DNA from: Planctomycetaceae bacterium | GTDB lineage: Bacteria > Planctomycetota > UBA1135 > GCA-002686595 | Reading direction: 5' to 3' | NCBI GenBank assembly: GCA_011525785.1 | Contig: WYBT01000030.1 | Coordinates: 62,001-126,000 of the forward strand | DNA: 64,000 bases | Part shown: piece by piece, positions 52,349 through 60,642 of the stretch | Position numbering within the stretch: position 1 is the stretch's first letter | Layout of the letters: the number at the start of each line of letters is the position of its first letter | The notes under the pieces: model-generated | Seen by the model: the letters and a program-made list of their open reading frames with translations, nothing else | Database searches by the model: none | Told to the model about the DNA's origin: nothing | Program-made: the position numbers and the translations under genes

Positions 52349-53932
52349 GTGGGCGAGGCCACAGCGGCCCTGGGCGCCAGTCGCACGGCTCGCGTCGTGC
52401 TCGCGAGCGGGTTCGCGGCCCTGCTGGCCGGACCGCTCGCGCTGTTCGCCGCCCGCGGCGCTGCGCCTTCGGCCGCGCTGGCCGAGCGACGCATGCCCGC
52501 GCCGCCGGTGCGTTCGCCGCGCAACCTCGATGAAGCGCTGGCCTGGCCGCGGCGCTTCGACGCCTGGTACGCCGACCACTTCTGGTCGCGCACGCAACTG
52601 CTCGCCGCGCACAACCAGCTGGTGTGGAGCGTGCTCGCGCAGAGCCCGAGCCGGCTCGAGCTGCGCGGCCGCGACGAGTGGCTCTTCACCACCGCCAATC
52701 GCGGGCTCGACGTCGCGCGCGGCGCGTACCCGCTGCTCCCGGCGCGGCTCGAGGGCTGGGTGCGCATGCTGCGTGAACGCGAGCGAGCGCTGGCGCAGCG
52801 CAACGTGGCCTACCTGTTCGCGCTCGCGCCGAACAAGGACCAGATCTACCCCGAGTTCCTGCCCGAGCCGTGGAACGAGCGCGGTCCGACGCGCGCGGAG
52901 CAGCTGTTCGAAGCGTTGGCGGGCGAGCGCTTCGCCATGGTGCTCGAGCTGCGCGACGTGTTGCTCGCGGAGAAGGCGCGCGACGGCGAGCGCGGGCCGG
53001 ACGATCTGACCTACTACCGCCTCGGCGGGCACTGGACCGATCGCGGCGCGTTCGCGGCGCACCAGGCGATCGCGCAGCGTCTGGGCGAGCAGGGCGTGCG
53101 GCTGCGTCCGCTCGCGCGCGAGGAGTTCGACGTGCGCGCGATCGGCGAGGGCGACAGCGCGGCGGACAGCATGTACTTGGAGGGCCGGTTGCGGCAGCAG
53201 GCTTGGCGCTGGCTGGCGCGCGAGCGCGCGGGGCTCGAGTACGACGAAGCGAGCGTCGACGAGGCGCGTGAGTGGACCCACGAGCGCGCCGATCCGGCCG
53301 CGGACGGGCTCGTGTTCATCCACGACTCGTTCGGTCCGCAGCTGCGGCGTTTTTGGGCTTCGAGCGCCTCGAGCGTCGGCTCCTACTGGTCGAGCTTCGA
53401 CCTGGCCGTCGTCGACGAGCGCGCGCCGCGCGCAGTGGTCGAGCTGTACGTCGATCGCGCCTTGACCCACACCGCGCCCGCGCCGTGGGAGCTCCTGCAG
53501 GACAACGCTGCGCGCGCACGCTTCGACACGCTCGCCAGCACCGTCATCGCTCCCACGAACGCGTTCGACGCACTCGGGCTGCGCGCCGCCAGCGGAACCC
53601 GGCTCGCGAGCGAGGGCGGCGTTCTCTCGCTGAGCGCTGCACGCGGCCAGGCCGTGCTCGAGCTGGCGCTGCCTTCAGCCGGGTTCAGTGGCGCGATGCT
53701 GCGGCTCGAACTGAGCGCGCCGGTCGAGGGCCGCGTCGATCTGCTCTTCCGCACGCGCCGCGAACCGCGCTGGGAACGGCACAACACGGTCTCACGCGCC
53801 TTTGCGGCCGGTCGCTCGGAGCTCGTGCTGGAGCTGTGCGACGACGAACTCGAGGGACCGTGGCAACTGCGCTTCACGCCGCACGCCCAGGGCCGCTACG
53901 AGTTGCACGAACTCGAGCTGCGCGCGCGTTGA
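52349..53932 (+). CDS. AlgJ/AlgX-related SGNH-like protein
   Basis: A 527-residue exported or membrane-anchored protein (N-terminal helix VVLASGFAALLAGPLALFA). It matches the AlgX/AlgJ SGNH-hydrolase-like domain: LRGRDEWLFT, YLFALAPNKDQIYPEFLPEPW, YYRLGGHWTDRGAFAAHQAIA and VFIHDSFGPQLRRF. These proteins O-acetylate exported polysaccharides. The Asp of the expected D-x-H motif is replaced by Gly (Gly226-Gly-His228), while Ser327 is kept, so catalysis is uncertain. The C-terminal about 130 residues form a beta-rich domain of unknown role. GTG start 15 bases after accD. No MBOAT acetyltransferase gene is adjacent. Confidence 0.82.
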   Translation: MGEATAALGASRTARVVLASGFAALLAGPLALFAARGAAPSAALAERRMPAPPVRSPRNLDEALAWPRRFDAWYADHFWSRTQLLAAHNQLVWSVLAQSPSRLELRGRDEWLFTTANRGLDVARGAYPLLPARLEGWVRMLRERERALAQRNVAYLFALAPNKDQIYPEFLPEPWNERGPTRAEQLFEALAGERFAMVLELRDVLLAEKARDGERGPDDLTYYRLGGHWTDRGAFAAHQAIAQRLGEQGVRLRPLAREEFDVRAIGEGDSAADSMYLEGRLRQQAWRWLARERAGLEYDEASVDEAREWTHERADPAADGLVFIHDSFGPQLRRFWASSASSVGSYWSSFDLAVVDERAPRAVVELYVDRALTHTAPAPWELLQDNAARARFDTLASTVIAPTNAFDALGLRAASGTRLASEGGVLSLSAARGQAVLELALPSAGFSGAMLRLELSAPVEGRVDLLFRTRREPRWERHNTVSRAFAAGRSELVLELCDDELEGPWQLRFTPHAQGRYELHELELRAR

Positions 53933-53940
53933 CGCGGCTT

Positions 53941-55149
53941 TCAGTGCTTCGCTCGGGCGCGGAGCACCCACGAGTCGAAACGCGCCAGGTTGCCCGTCGG
54001 GCCTGCAGCGATTCGATTGGCGGCGAGCACGAGCCCGGAGAACATCCCGCGCGCGCGAGAGTCGGACCAGTGCGCCAGTTGCGGGAACGGGTCGCTGAGC
54101 TGGTAGCCCGCGCTCGCCTCGATCGCCAGGCCGCGGCGCTCGAGTGCGGCGCGCGCTTCATCGAGCGTCAGCGCGTTGAGTTCGCGGGCCGGGCGCAGCA
54201 CGCGCTCGGCGGCGCGGCGCTGCATCCCGCGCGAGGTCCGGTTGAGATCGCCGAGCACCAGCACGGCGCCGGGAGCGAGCGTGCTGCACAGGCCGTCGAA
54301 CCAGCGCTCGTGGTCCGGTGAAAAGCTGACCACGCCCGAGGCGATCACGCAGTCGAAGCGCGCTTCGCCGGCGGCGGGGAAGGGCGGGGCCTCGCCGAAG
54401 CCGGTGCGGCCGGTGAAGCGCTCGACGCCGCTCGCTCGCGCGTTGCTCTCGGCGAGCTTGACCATCTGCGGACTGGGGTCGAAGGCGCAAAGCTCCGCGC
54501 CCGGAGCGGTTAGCGCCGCTTCGATGCCGACCCAGCCGGCGCCGCAGCCGAAGTCGAGGACGCGCCGCGCCGCGCGCGCTTGCGCGAACTGCGCGACGTA
54601 GCGGCGCATCCAGCGAAAGTGCGCGTAGCCCGGCTTGCCCGGCTCGCCGTTCCAACCGCCGGCGTTGGTGTCGAACTTGGTCACCGTCGCGCCCGGCGAG
54701 AGCACCTGCTCGCGGCGCTGCGCGACCAGCATCACGCCGCTCTTGGAGACGGCGCCTTCGACTGCGACGCGGCCCGCGAGCGTCTGCCGCTCCGCGCGTC
54801 CGCCCGCGATGCGATAGACCGCCGTGACGTGCAGCCACGGCCACAGGTGGTTGCGCCAGCGCGCGAGCTCCTCGTCGCGGCGCGCATCTTTGAGGAAGAA
54901 CAGCGCCCAGCCGTCGGGCGGGAGCGAGGCGTCGGCGCGCTGGCGGTACAGCCCGCAGGCGCGCGGGATGTCGAGCCCGGTTCCGATCTGACCGAAGATC
55001 AGATGCGCGCGGGGCACGGGCGGAGGCGGACGTCCTTCGCTGGGCGGCGGCGGAGCGGGATCGACGACCGCGAAGCTCGCGGGCTCGAGTCCCAGATCGG
55101 CGAGCACGGGCGCGAACTCTTCGGCGGTGAGGTTCTGCAGTTTGGCCAA
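53941..55149 (-). CDS. Class I SAM-dependent methyltransferase
   Basis: A 402-residue protein. Residues 1-170 are a Pro-rich and beta-containing region with no recognised domain; 180-330 form a Rossmann methyltransferase with motif I VLDFGCGAGWVGIEAAL (197-213), motif II ELCAFDPSPQMVKLAE, and motif IV FDCVIASGVVSF. The target is unknown. The start is TTG, and a -10 (GCTACTCT) lies only eight bases before it, so the transcript is probably leaderless. It converges with the AlgJ-like gene with eight bases between stops. Confidence 0.85.
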   Translation of the reverse strand: MAKLQNLTAEEFAPVLADLGLEPASFAVVDPAPPPPSEGRPPPPVPRAHLIFGQIGTGLDIPRACGLYRQRADASLPPDGWALFFLKDARRDEELARWRNHLWPWLHVTAVYRIAGGRAERQTLAGRVAVEGAVSKSGVMLVAQRREQVLSPGATVTKFDTNAGGWNGEPGKPGYAHFRWMRRYVAQFAQARAARRVLDFGCGAGWVGIEAALTAPGAELCAFDPSPQMVKLAESNARASGVERFTGRTGFGEAPPFPAAGEARFDCVIASGVVSFSPDHERWFDGLCSTLAPGAVLVLGDLNRTSRGMQRRAAERVLRPARELNALTLDEARAALERRGLAIEASAGYQLSDPFPQLAHWSDSRARGMFSGLVLAANRIAAGPTGNLARFDSWVLRARAKH

Positions 55150-55157
55150 GCGCGCAG

Positions 55158-55163
55158 AGAGTA
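55158..55163 (-). promoter_or_regulatory. -10 element GC-TACTCT of the methyltransferase gene
   Basis: On the minus strand TACTCT preceded by GC ends eight bases before the TTG at 55149. There is no room for a ribosome binding site, consistent with leaderless translation. Confidence 0.45.
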
Positions 55164-55216
55164 GCAGTCGCGCGTCCGGGCGCAGCGGCCGCAGCTTGCC
55201 CGGGCGGAGGCGCTGC

Positions 55217-55222
55217 TAGCAT
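55217..55222 (+). promoter_or_regulatory. -10 candidate GC-TAGCAT of the FAD oxidoreductase
   Basis: TAGCAT preceded by GC lies 84 bases before the ATG at 55307. TTGCCC (55196-55201) is a weak -35 at 15 bases. Confidence 0.35.
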
Positions 55223-55306
55223 GCAACGCTGCTGCGCGAGGCGGCGTGCTCCCGGGGCGCGCGACGCGCGGCGTGAATCGACCTTGGACCCCAAGCGGTC
55301 CCCGCG

Positions 55307-56959
55307 ATGCAACAACAAGCTCCGCTGGCTACCTGGCGTCTGTTCCAACTCGAAGCGCCCGTCGGGGTGAGCGAACTCGAGCTGCGCGAGGCCGCGGCGC
55401 GGGAGCTGGGCTTCGAGCCCGGCGCGCTGCGCGGGATGCGCATCGCGCGGCGCGCGCTCGACGCACGCGTGCGCAGCGGCGAGCGTCGCCTGCGCTGGGT
55501 CTGCCACGTCGATCTGATCGTCGACGCGCGGCGGCGGCCGGCGCGACTCGAACGTGCTCTGCGCAGCGGCCGAGCGAAGGAGGCGCCGCCGCAGGTGGGC
55601 GTGGAAATCGACGGGGTCGATCCGGCGTGGCGCGCACCTGGCGCGCCGCCCGTGGTGGTGGTCGGCGCTGGCCCCGGCGGCCTGTTCGCGGCCCATGTCC
55701 TGGCGCGCAACGGCGTTCGCGTGCTGCTGCTCGAACGCGGCCCGCGCGTCGAGGAGCGCGGACGCCACGTGGTGCGCTTCCACCGCACGCGCGCGGTCGA
55801 TCCCGAACGCAATCTGCTGTTCGGAGAAGGCGGCGCGGGCACCTACTCGGACGGGAAGATCTACACGCGCGTCGACGATCCGCTCGAAGTCCCGTTGCTC
55901 GAAGAGCTGGTCGCCTGCGGCGCGCCGCCCGAGATCCTGTACGACTCCAGCGCGCACATCGGCACCGACAAGCTGCACCGCATCCTGCCGCGGCTGCGCG
56001 CGCGCCTGGAAGCCGAGGGCGTCGAACTGCGCTTCGAAACGCGCGTCGAAGGGCTCGTGCTCGAGCAGGGCCGCGTGCGCGCGCTGCGGACGAGCGCCGG
56101 CGAGGTCGCGGCCTCGGCCGTGGTGCTGGCCGTCGGCCACAGCGCGCGCGACACCTGGCGCACGCTGGCCGAGCAGGGCGTCGCGTTCGCCGCCAAGCCC
56201 TTCCAACTCGGCCTGCGCATCGAGCACAGCCAGGAGCTGATCGACCGCGGGCGCTTCGGCGGACCGCAGCCGGTGCTCGGCGCCGCCAGCTACAACCTCT
56301 TGTGCCGCGCCTCGGAAGGCCTGCCGTCGGCGTTCTCGTTCTGCATGTGCCCCGGCGGGCGCATCGTGGCGAGCGTCAACGAGCCGGGGCTCCTGTGCAC
56401 CAACGGCATGAGCAATTCCAAGCACTCGTCGGCCTGGGCCACCTCGGCGCTGGTGACCACCTTCGGGCCCGAGCACTTCGGCGAAGGCGCCTTCGCGGGC
56501 GTCGACTTCCAGCGCTCGCTCGAGCGGCGCTTCTTCGAAGCCGGCGGCAGCGACTACACCGCGCCAGCGCAGGGCGCCCGCGACTTCCTCGAGGGCCGCG
56601 CGAGCGAGCGCGTGCGCCGCTCGACGTACACCTTCGGCGAGCGTCCGGCGCGACTCGACGAACTGCTCCCGCCCCTGGGGCGCGACGCGCTGCGCCGCGC
56701 GCTGGCGGTGTTCGAGCGCCAGATCCCGCACTTTTCGAGCAACGAAGGCCTGTTCGTGGGCCTGGAGTCGCGCAGTTCCGGCCCTGTGCGAATGCTGCGC
56801 GACGCGCAGCGCCGTTCGGCGCAGGGGATCGAGAACCTCTATCCCGTCGGCGAAGGCGCGGGCTATGCGGGCGGCATCATGAGCGCCGCTCTCGACGGCG
56901 CAGGCAGCGCGCAGGCGCTGCTGCGATCGCAGGCGCCCGTGCACCGGCGCGTAGACTGA
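55307..56959 (+). CDS. NAD(P)/FAD-dependent oxidoreductase, COG2509-type
   Basis: A 550-residue flavoprotein. An N-terminal about 100-residue domain precedes the FAD-binding fold (VVVVGAGPGGLFAAHVLARNGVRVLLLERGP, about 115-146), then NLLFGEGGAGTYSDGKIYTRVDDP, a hallmark of the uncharacterised FAD-dependent dehydrogenase family, SAHIGTDKLHRILPRLRARLE, SFCMCPGGRIVASVNEPG and the C-terminal YPVGEGAGYAGGIMSAALDG. The substrate is unknown. It is upstream of panB (42 bases) and may share its transcript; TAGACT (56952) is a possible separate -10. Confidence 0.9.
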   Translation: MQQQAPLATWRLFQLEAPVGVSELELREAAARELGFEPGALRGMRIARRALDARVRSGERRLRWVCHVDLIVDARRRPARLERALRSGRAKEAPPQVGVEIDGVDPAWRAPGAPPVVVVGAGPGGLFAAHVLARNGVRVLLLERGPRVEERGRHVVRFHRTRAVDPERNLLFGEGGAGTYSDGKIYTRVDDPLEVPLLEELVACGAPPEILYDSSAHIGTDKLHRILPRLRARLEAEGVELRFETRVEGLVLEQGRVRALRTSAGEVAASAVVLAVGHSARDTWRTLAEQGVAFAAKPFQLGLRIEHSQELIDRGRFGGPQPVLGAASYNLLCRASEGLPSAFSFCMCPGGRIVASVNEPGLLCTNGMSNSKHSSAWATSALVTTFGPEHFGEGAFAGVDFQRSLERRFFEAGGSDYTAPAQGARDFLEGRASERVRRSTYTFGERPARLDELLPPLGRDALRRALAVFERQIPHFSSNEGLFVGLESRSSGPVRMLRDAQRRSAQGIENLYPVGEGAGYAGGIMSAALDGAGSAQALLRSQAPVHRRVD

Positions 56960-57001
56960 CCTGCTCACGCATCGCTCCCACGGCCCCAAGGCGCGCTCCG
57001 C

Positions 57002-57832
57002 ATGTCCACCCAGCCGCGACCCGACTCCAAGAGACAACGCAAGGTCACCACGCGCTCGCTGCTGCAGATGAAGCGCAGCGGGGATCCGATCGCGGCGCTG
57101 ACGGCCTACGACTTCCTCTCGGCTGAACTGCTCGACCGCGCCGGCATCGACGTGATCCTGGTGGGGGACTCGGCCGGCATGGTCGTGCAAGGGCTCGACA
57201 CGACCGTGGGCGTGACGATGGAGCAGATGCTCTACCACTGTCAGGTCGTGGCGCGCGGCGTCGAACGGGCGCTGGTGGTCGGCGACATGCCCTTCATGAG
57301 CTATCAGGTCAACGCGGACGAAGCGTTGCGCAACGCGGGGCGTCTGGTGAAGGAGGCCGGTGTCGAAGCGGTCAAGCTCGAGGGCGGCGAGTCGATCTGC
57401 GAGACCGTGCGGCGCATCGTCGACGTGGGGATCCCGGTGATGGGGCACCTGGGGCTCACGCCGCAGTCGATCCACAAGTTCGGCACCTACCAGGTGCGCG
57501 CCACCGAGCCCGAGGAGGCCGAGGAACTGCGCCGCGACGCCCTGGCGCTCGAGCGCGCGGGCGCGTTCGCGCTGGTGATCGAGAAGGTCCCCGCCCAGCT
57601 AGCAGCGGAAATCTCTGCGCGGGCTGAAATTCCTGTCATCGGCATCGGCGCGGGTCCGGGCTGCGACGGACAGATCCTGGTCACGCAGGACATGCTCGGG
57701 CTCTACACACGCTTCCACCCGCGTTTCGTGCGGCGCTACGCGGAGTTGGGCCAGGCGATGCTGGGGGCCTTCGAGCGCTACCAGCGCGACGTCAAAGCGC
57801 GAGAATTTCCGGGTCCGGACGAGAGCTATTGA
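57002..57832 (+). CDS. panB: 3-Methyl-2-oxobutanoate hydroxymethyltransferase
   Basis: A 276-residue enzyme of pantothenate (coenzyme A) synthesis that adds a hydroxymethyl group from methylene-tetrahydrofolate to ketoisovalerate. Signatures include [78 protein letters not shown], and [23 protein letters not shown]. It shares the folate cofactor with folD and purN. A terminator follows 68 bases after the stop. panC is not in the window. Confidence 0.96.
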   Translation: MSTQPRPDSKRQRKVTTRSLLQMKRSGDPIAALTAYDFLSAELLDRAGIDVILVGDSAGMVVQGLDTTVGVTMEQMLYHCQVVARGVERALVVGDMPFMSYQVNADEALRNAGRLVKEAGVEAVKLEGGESICETVRRIVDVGIPVMGHLGLTPQSIHKFGTYQVRATEPEEAEELRRDALALERAGAFALVIEKVPAQLAAEISARAEIPVIGIGAGPGCDGQILVTQDMLGLYTRFHPRFVRRYAELGQAMLGAFERYQRDVKAREFPGPDESY

Positions 57833-57899
57833 GCGCCGGGCGGCTCGCGGCCGCTGCGCGCTTGCCGCGTCCGCCAAAGCGGGGGAGATTGCTGGTGTC

Positions 57900-57924
57900 G
57901 CGCCGCCCAGTTGCGGCGCTTTTT
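57900..57924 (+). terminator. Intrinsic terminator after panB
   Basis: Perfect 7-base GC stem (GCGCCGC/GCGGCGC) with a 6-base CCAGTT loop, followed directly by TTTTT. A textbook Rho-independent terminator, ending 34 bases before the next start codon. Confidence 0.85.
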
Positions 57925-57957
57925 CATCGCCAACACTCCACTGTTCCACACCCTCGA

Positions 57958-59226
57958 ATGAAGTCTCTGCTCACCCTTGCCGCGCTCTCCCTGGTCTCCG
58001 GAGCGGCGCTGGCCGACGTCCCCGACCTGCTCGTCGACGCCCAGGGGAATCTGCTGCCCGACATCGTCATCCAGCTCCCCGTCGACGGCCCGATCTACAA
58101 CGCGCCGCTCGATCTCTCGAGCACTTCCGCGGTCTACGCGCTGGTCGACGGCACGCTGCCCTCGGGCATCTACTTCTACGACGTGCTCGATCTGAACTTC
58201 CAGCCGCTCTCGCCGCTGCCGCTGGCCGACCGCATGTTCGACGTGGTCAACACGGCCGGCGTCGTCACGATGTCGCGCCTGTCCACCGATCCGAGCCTGC
58301 CGGCGGTCGGTCTGGGCCTGGGCGGCGTCGGCCAGAGCATGCCGATCTTCCCGTTCATCAGCCCCTCGCCGTACCTGGGCCGTCCGGACCTCTTGTGCGC
58401 CGCCAAGGTGCTCTTGTTCGAACTGCTCCCCACGGGCGACTTCCGCATCGTCAAGACGACCTACCTGCGCGTCGGCGACGGCCAGCCCGCGAACGTCAGC
58501 GGCGTCGTGTTCCACGACACCGACCGCGACGGAGCGCGCGACGCGAACGAGCCGGGCATCGCCGGTTCGACCGTCAAGCTGGTCTCCAACCACCCCGCCA
58601 ACCCCGGTCAGGTCGTCGCCACGACCACCACTGACAACTTCGGGGCGTACATCTTCTCCGCCGTTGCGTCGGGCGACTGCAGCGTCGTGCTCGAGATCGA
58701 CACCCAGGTCCACCAGGCCACGACGCCGCTCGACGTGCGACTGCCCAACTGCGGCTGCGGCTCGCAGGTCGTCGACTTCGGCAAGTTCAGCGTCGACACC
58801 CAGTGCGAAGGCCGCACGCAGGGCTACTGGCGCAACAACAACGGCATCGCCCAGATCCAGGCCGGCGGCTGGTGGGACGAGCTGCGCGACCTGAACCTGG
58901 TCAACGCGATCGGCTGGAGCTTCAACCCCAGCGGCAACGTGTGCACGTGGAAGTTCTACATGTCGGGCTCGAACGCCTACAACATGGCCTACGCGCTCTC
59001 GACGCAGCTCGCGGCGATGAAGCTCAACGTGCTCTCGGGCCGCGCCAGCTTGGACTGCCGCGTGCAGACGCAGTGCGGCGTGATGACGATCGCCGAGCTG
59101 ATCGACGCGGCGAACGCGGCCATCGCGCACGACGGCTACACGCCGCCGTGTGACCCCGACCGCGTGCTCCAGGAGAAGCTCAAGAACGCGCTCGACAAGG
59201 CCAACAACAACCAGAACTGGCTGTAG
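57958..59226 (+). CDS. Secreted protein with SdrD B-like domain and GYWRNN C-terminal domain
   Basis: A 422-residue protein with a clear signal peptide (MKSLLTLAALSLVSGAALA, cleavage after residue 19). Residues 20-175 form a beta-rich domain; residues 178-270 are an SdrD B-like Ig domain (VSGVVFHDTDRDGARDANEPGIAGSTVKLV ... ATTTTDNFGAYIF) with a calcium-binding Asp loop. The C-terminus begins after paired cysteines (NCGCG) with EGRTQGYWRNNNG and contains NMAYALSTQLAAMKLNVLSG, a domain seen in many bacterial surface proteins that carry a TPGYWKNH-type motif. The role is probably cell-surface or adhesive; no sorting signal was identified. The terminator upstream leaves little room for its own promoter. 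Confidence 0.86.
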   Translation: MKSLLTLAALSLVSGAALADVPDLLVDAQGNLLPDIVIQLPVDGPIYNAPLDLSSTSAVYALVDGTLPSGIYFYDVLDLNFQPLSPLPLADRMFDVVNTAGVVTMSRLSTDPSLPAVGLGLGGVGQSMPIFPFISPSPYLGRPDLLCAAKVLLFELLPTGDFRIVKTTYLRVGDGQPANVSGVVFHDTDRDGARDANEPGIAGSTVKLVSNHPANPGQVVATTTTDNFGAYIFSAVASGDCSVVLEIDTQVHQATTPLDVRLPNCGCGSQVVDFGKFSVDTQCEGRTQGYWRNNNGIAQIQAGGWWDELRDLNLVNAIGWSFNPSGNVCTWKFYMSGSNAYNMAYALSTQLAAMKLNVLSGRASLDCRVQTQCGVMTIAELIDAANAAIAHDGYTPPCDPDRVLQEKLKNALDKANNNQNWL

Positions 59227-59275
59227 TCCGCAGTCGGCGGCGCCAGCGACTGGCGCTGCGGCGCGGAAATCAGAA

Positions 59276-59310
59276 CGAGGGCCGCTCGGCGCGACGCCGG
59301 GCGGCCCTCG
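59276..59310. terminator. Bidirectional terminator-like hairpin between convergent genes
   Basis: A stem of 10 pairs (CGAGGGCCGC/GCGGCCCTCG), a T-G pair and five more pairs (CGGCG/CGCCG) closes over CGA. On the minus strand it is followed by TTCTGATTT, a fair U-tract for the S1 gene; on the plus side the T content is low. It lies 49 bases after the secreted protein stop and 46 bases after the S1 gene stop. Confidence 0.7.
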
Positions 59311-59356
59311 CTGTTGTCGGTGTGCAGTCGGCTCGCGGCCGCGCTCGGTGCTCGGC

Positions 59357-60568
59357 TCAGCTCTTGCGCTCGCCCAGCGCCTTCTTGAACAGCGAGCCCA
59401 GATTGGTGCTGGCCTTCGCGCCCGAGTTGCGCTGCAGCATCTCGTCGATCAGGCCGCTCTCGACCGAATCCTCTGAGCCGATCAGCGCCCCGCGCTCGTC
59501 GAAGCGCGTGAGCGAGATGCGCCGCTGCTTGGAGTCGACGTTCTGCACGCGCACGGTGATCTGCTGGCCCATCTGAACGGCGTCCTGCGGCCGGCGCACG
59601 CGTTCCTTGCTCATCTGCGAGACGTGCAGCAGGCCCTCCACGCCCGGCAGCAGCTCGACGAACGCGCCGAACTCGGTCAGGCGCACGATCTTGCCGGTCA
59701 CGGTCTGCCCGGTGGCGACGCGCGAACCGACTTCGTCCCAGGGGTCGGCCTCGAGCTGCTTCATGCCCAGGGCGATGCGCTTTCCGCCCTCCTTGATCTC
59801 GAGGATCATCACGCGCACCACGTCGCCCTTCTTGACCACCTCGCCCGCGCTCTCGACGCGCTTGCGCGAGAGGTTCGAGACGTGCAGCAGGCCTTCGACG
59901 CCGCCGCCGATGTCCACGAAGGCGCCGAACGGCTCGACGCGCGCGACCTTGCCCTGGACGACCTGGCCGGGCGTCAGCGAGCCCAGCGCGTCCTTGCGGG
60001 CGGCTTCGCGCTCGACTTCGAGCAGCTTGCGGCGCGAGACGAGCACGCGCTTCTTGCCCGGATCGATCTCGAGCACCTCGCACTCGAGCGTGCGGCCCAG
60101 GTACTGCGCCAGATCGTCTTCGCGGCCCAGGCCGACCTGCGAGGCGGGCATGAAGGCCGCGATCGGTCCGATGCGCAGCTCGAGTCCGCCGGTGTTCTGA
60201 CCGCTCACGCGCGCGGCGACCCGCGCACCGACGGCGAGCTCGTTCCACGCCGCCAGCGCCTTGGCCTCCTTGCGCGAGAGCACGTGCAGCCCGTCTTCCA
60301 TGCCGTGCATCGAGAACTCGAACACCGCGCCCACGGCCGGCGGTTCGTCGAACTCCGAGCGCTTGATCACGCCCTGGGCGCGCGGGCCCAGCTCGACGAT
60401 CACGTCGTCGCCGCTGAGGCCGACGACGGTTCCCTTGACCAGGCGCTGGTTGGTCTTGGCCGCACTGGGGCGTGTGGGCGTGTCGACTTCCTGGAGGTTG
60501 ACGCCGTCCAGGGCAGCTTCGACTTCGAGGGACAGGGAATCGCGACGCGGGTCGTTCGGCTTGGGCAT
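59357..60568 (-). CDS. Four-domain S1 RNA-binding protein, ribosomal S1-like
   Basis: A 403-residue protein with four S1 OB-fold repeats (about 44-105, 113-180, 198-272 and 283-352). The third and fourth are the most typical (VVQGKVARVEPFGAFVDIGGGVEGLLHVSNLS and TVTGKIVRLTEFGAFVELLPGVEGLLHVSQMS). Proteobacterial S1 has six repeats, whereas many other phyla have about four, so this may be the ribosomal S1 or a paralogue that helps mRNA binding. The last 45 residues are a charged tail. The ATG at 60568 follows a good promoter; the upstream frame is shadow. Confidence 0.88.
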   Translation of the reverse strand: MPKPNDPRRDSLSLEVEAALDGVNLQEVDTPTRPSAAKTNQRLVKGTVVGLSGDDVIVELGPRAQGVIKRSEFDEPPAVGAVFEFSMHGMEDGLHVLSRKEAKALAAWNELAVGARVAARVSGQNTGGLELRIGPIAAFMPASQVGLGREDDLAQYLGRTLECEVLEIDPGKKRVLVSRRKLLEVEREAARKDALGSLTPGQVVQGKVARVEPFGAFVDIGGGVEGLLHVSNLSRKRVESAGEVVKKGDVVRVMILEIKEGGKRIALGMKQLEADPWDEVGSRVATGQTVTGKIVRLTEFGAFVELLPGVEGLLHVSQMSKERVRRPQDAVQMGQQITVRVQNVDSKQRRISLTRFDERGALIGSEDSVESGLIDEMLQRNSGAKASTNLGSLFKKALGERKS

Positions 60569-60589
60569 GGGTGTGGAACCAAGCCGCTG

Positions 60590-60618
60590 AGCATAACGCC
60601 GCCGCGCCAGGGCGTCAG
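60590..60618 (-). promoter_or_regulatory. Promoter of the S1-domain gene
   Basis: On the minus strand CTGACG (60618 to 60613), a 17-base spacer and TATGCT (60595 to 60590) form a good sigma-70-like promoter, with a leader of about 15 bases. Confidence 0.5.
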
Positions 60619-60642
60619 TGCGCCCCAGGCGTCGGTGCGCGG

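Noticed and set aside
54158..57475. 1105-codon minus-strand frame opposite FAD oxidoreductase and panB
   Set aside because: Shadow composition; the opposite genes have clear family motifs.
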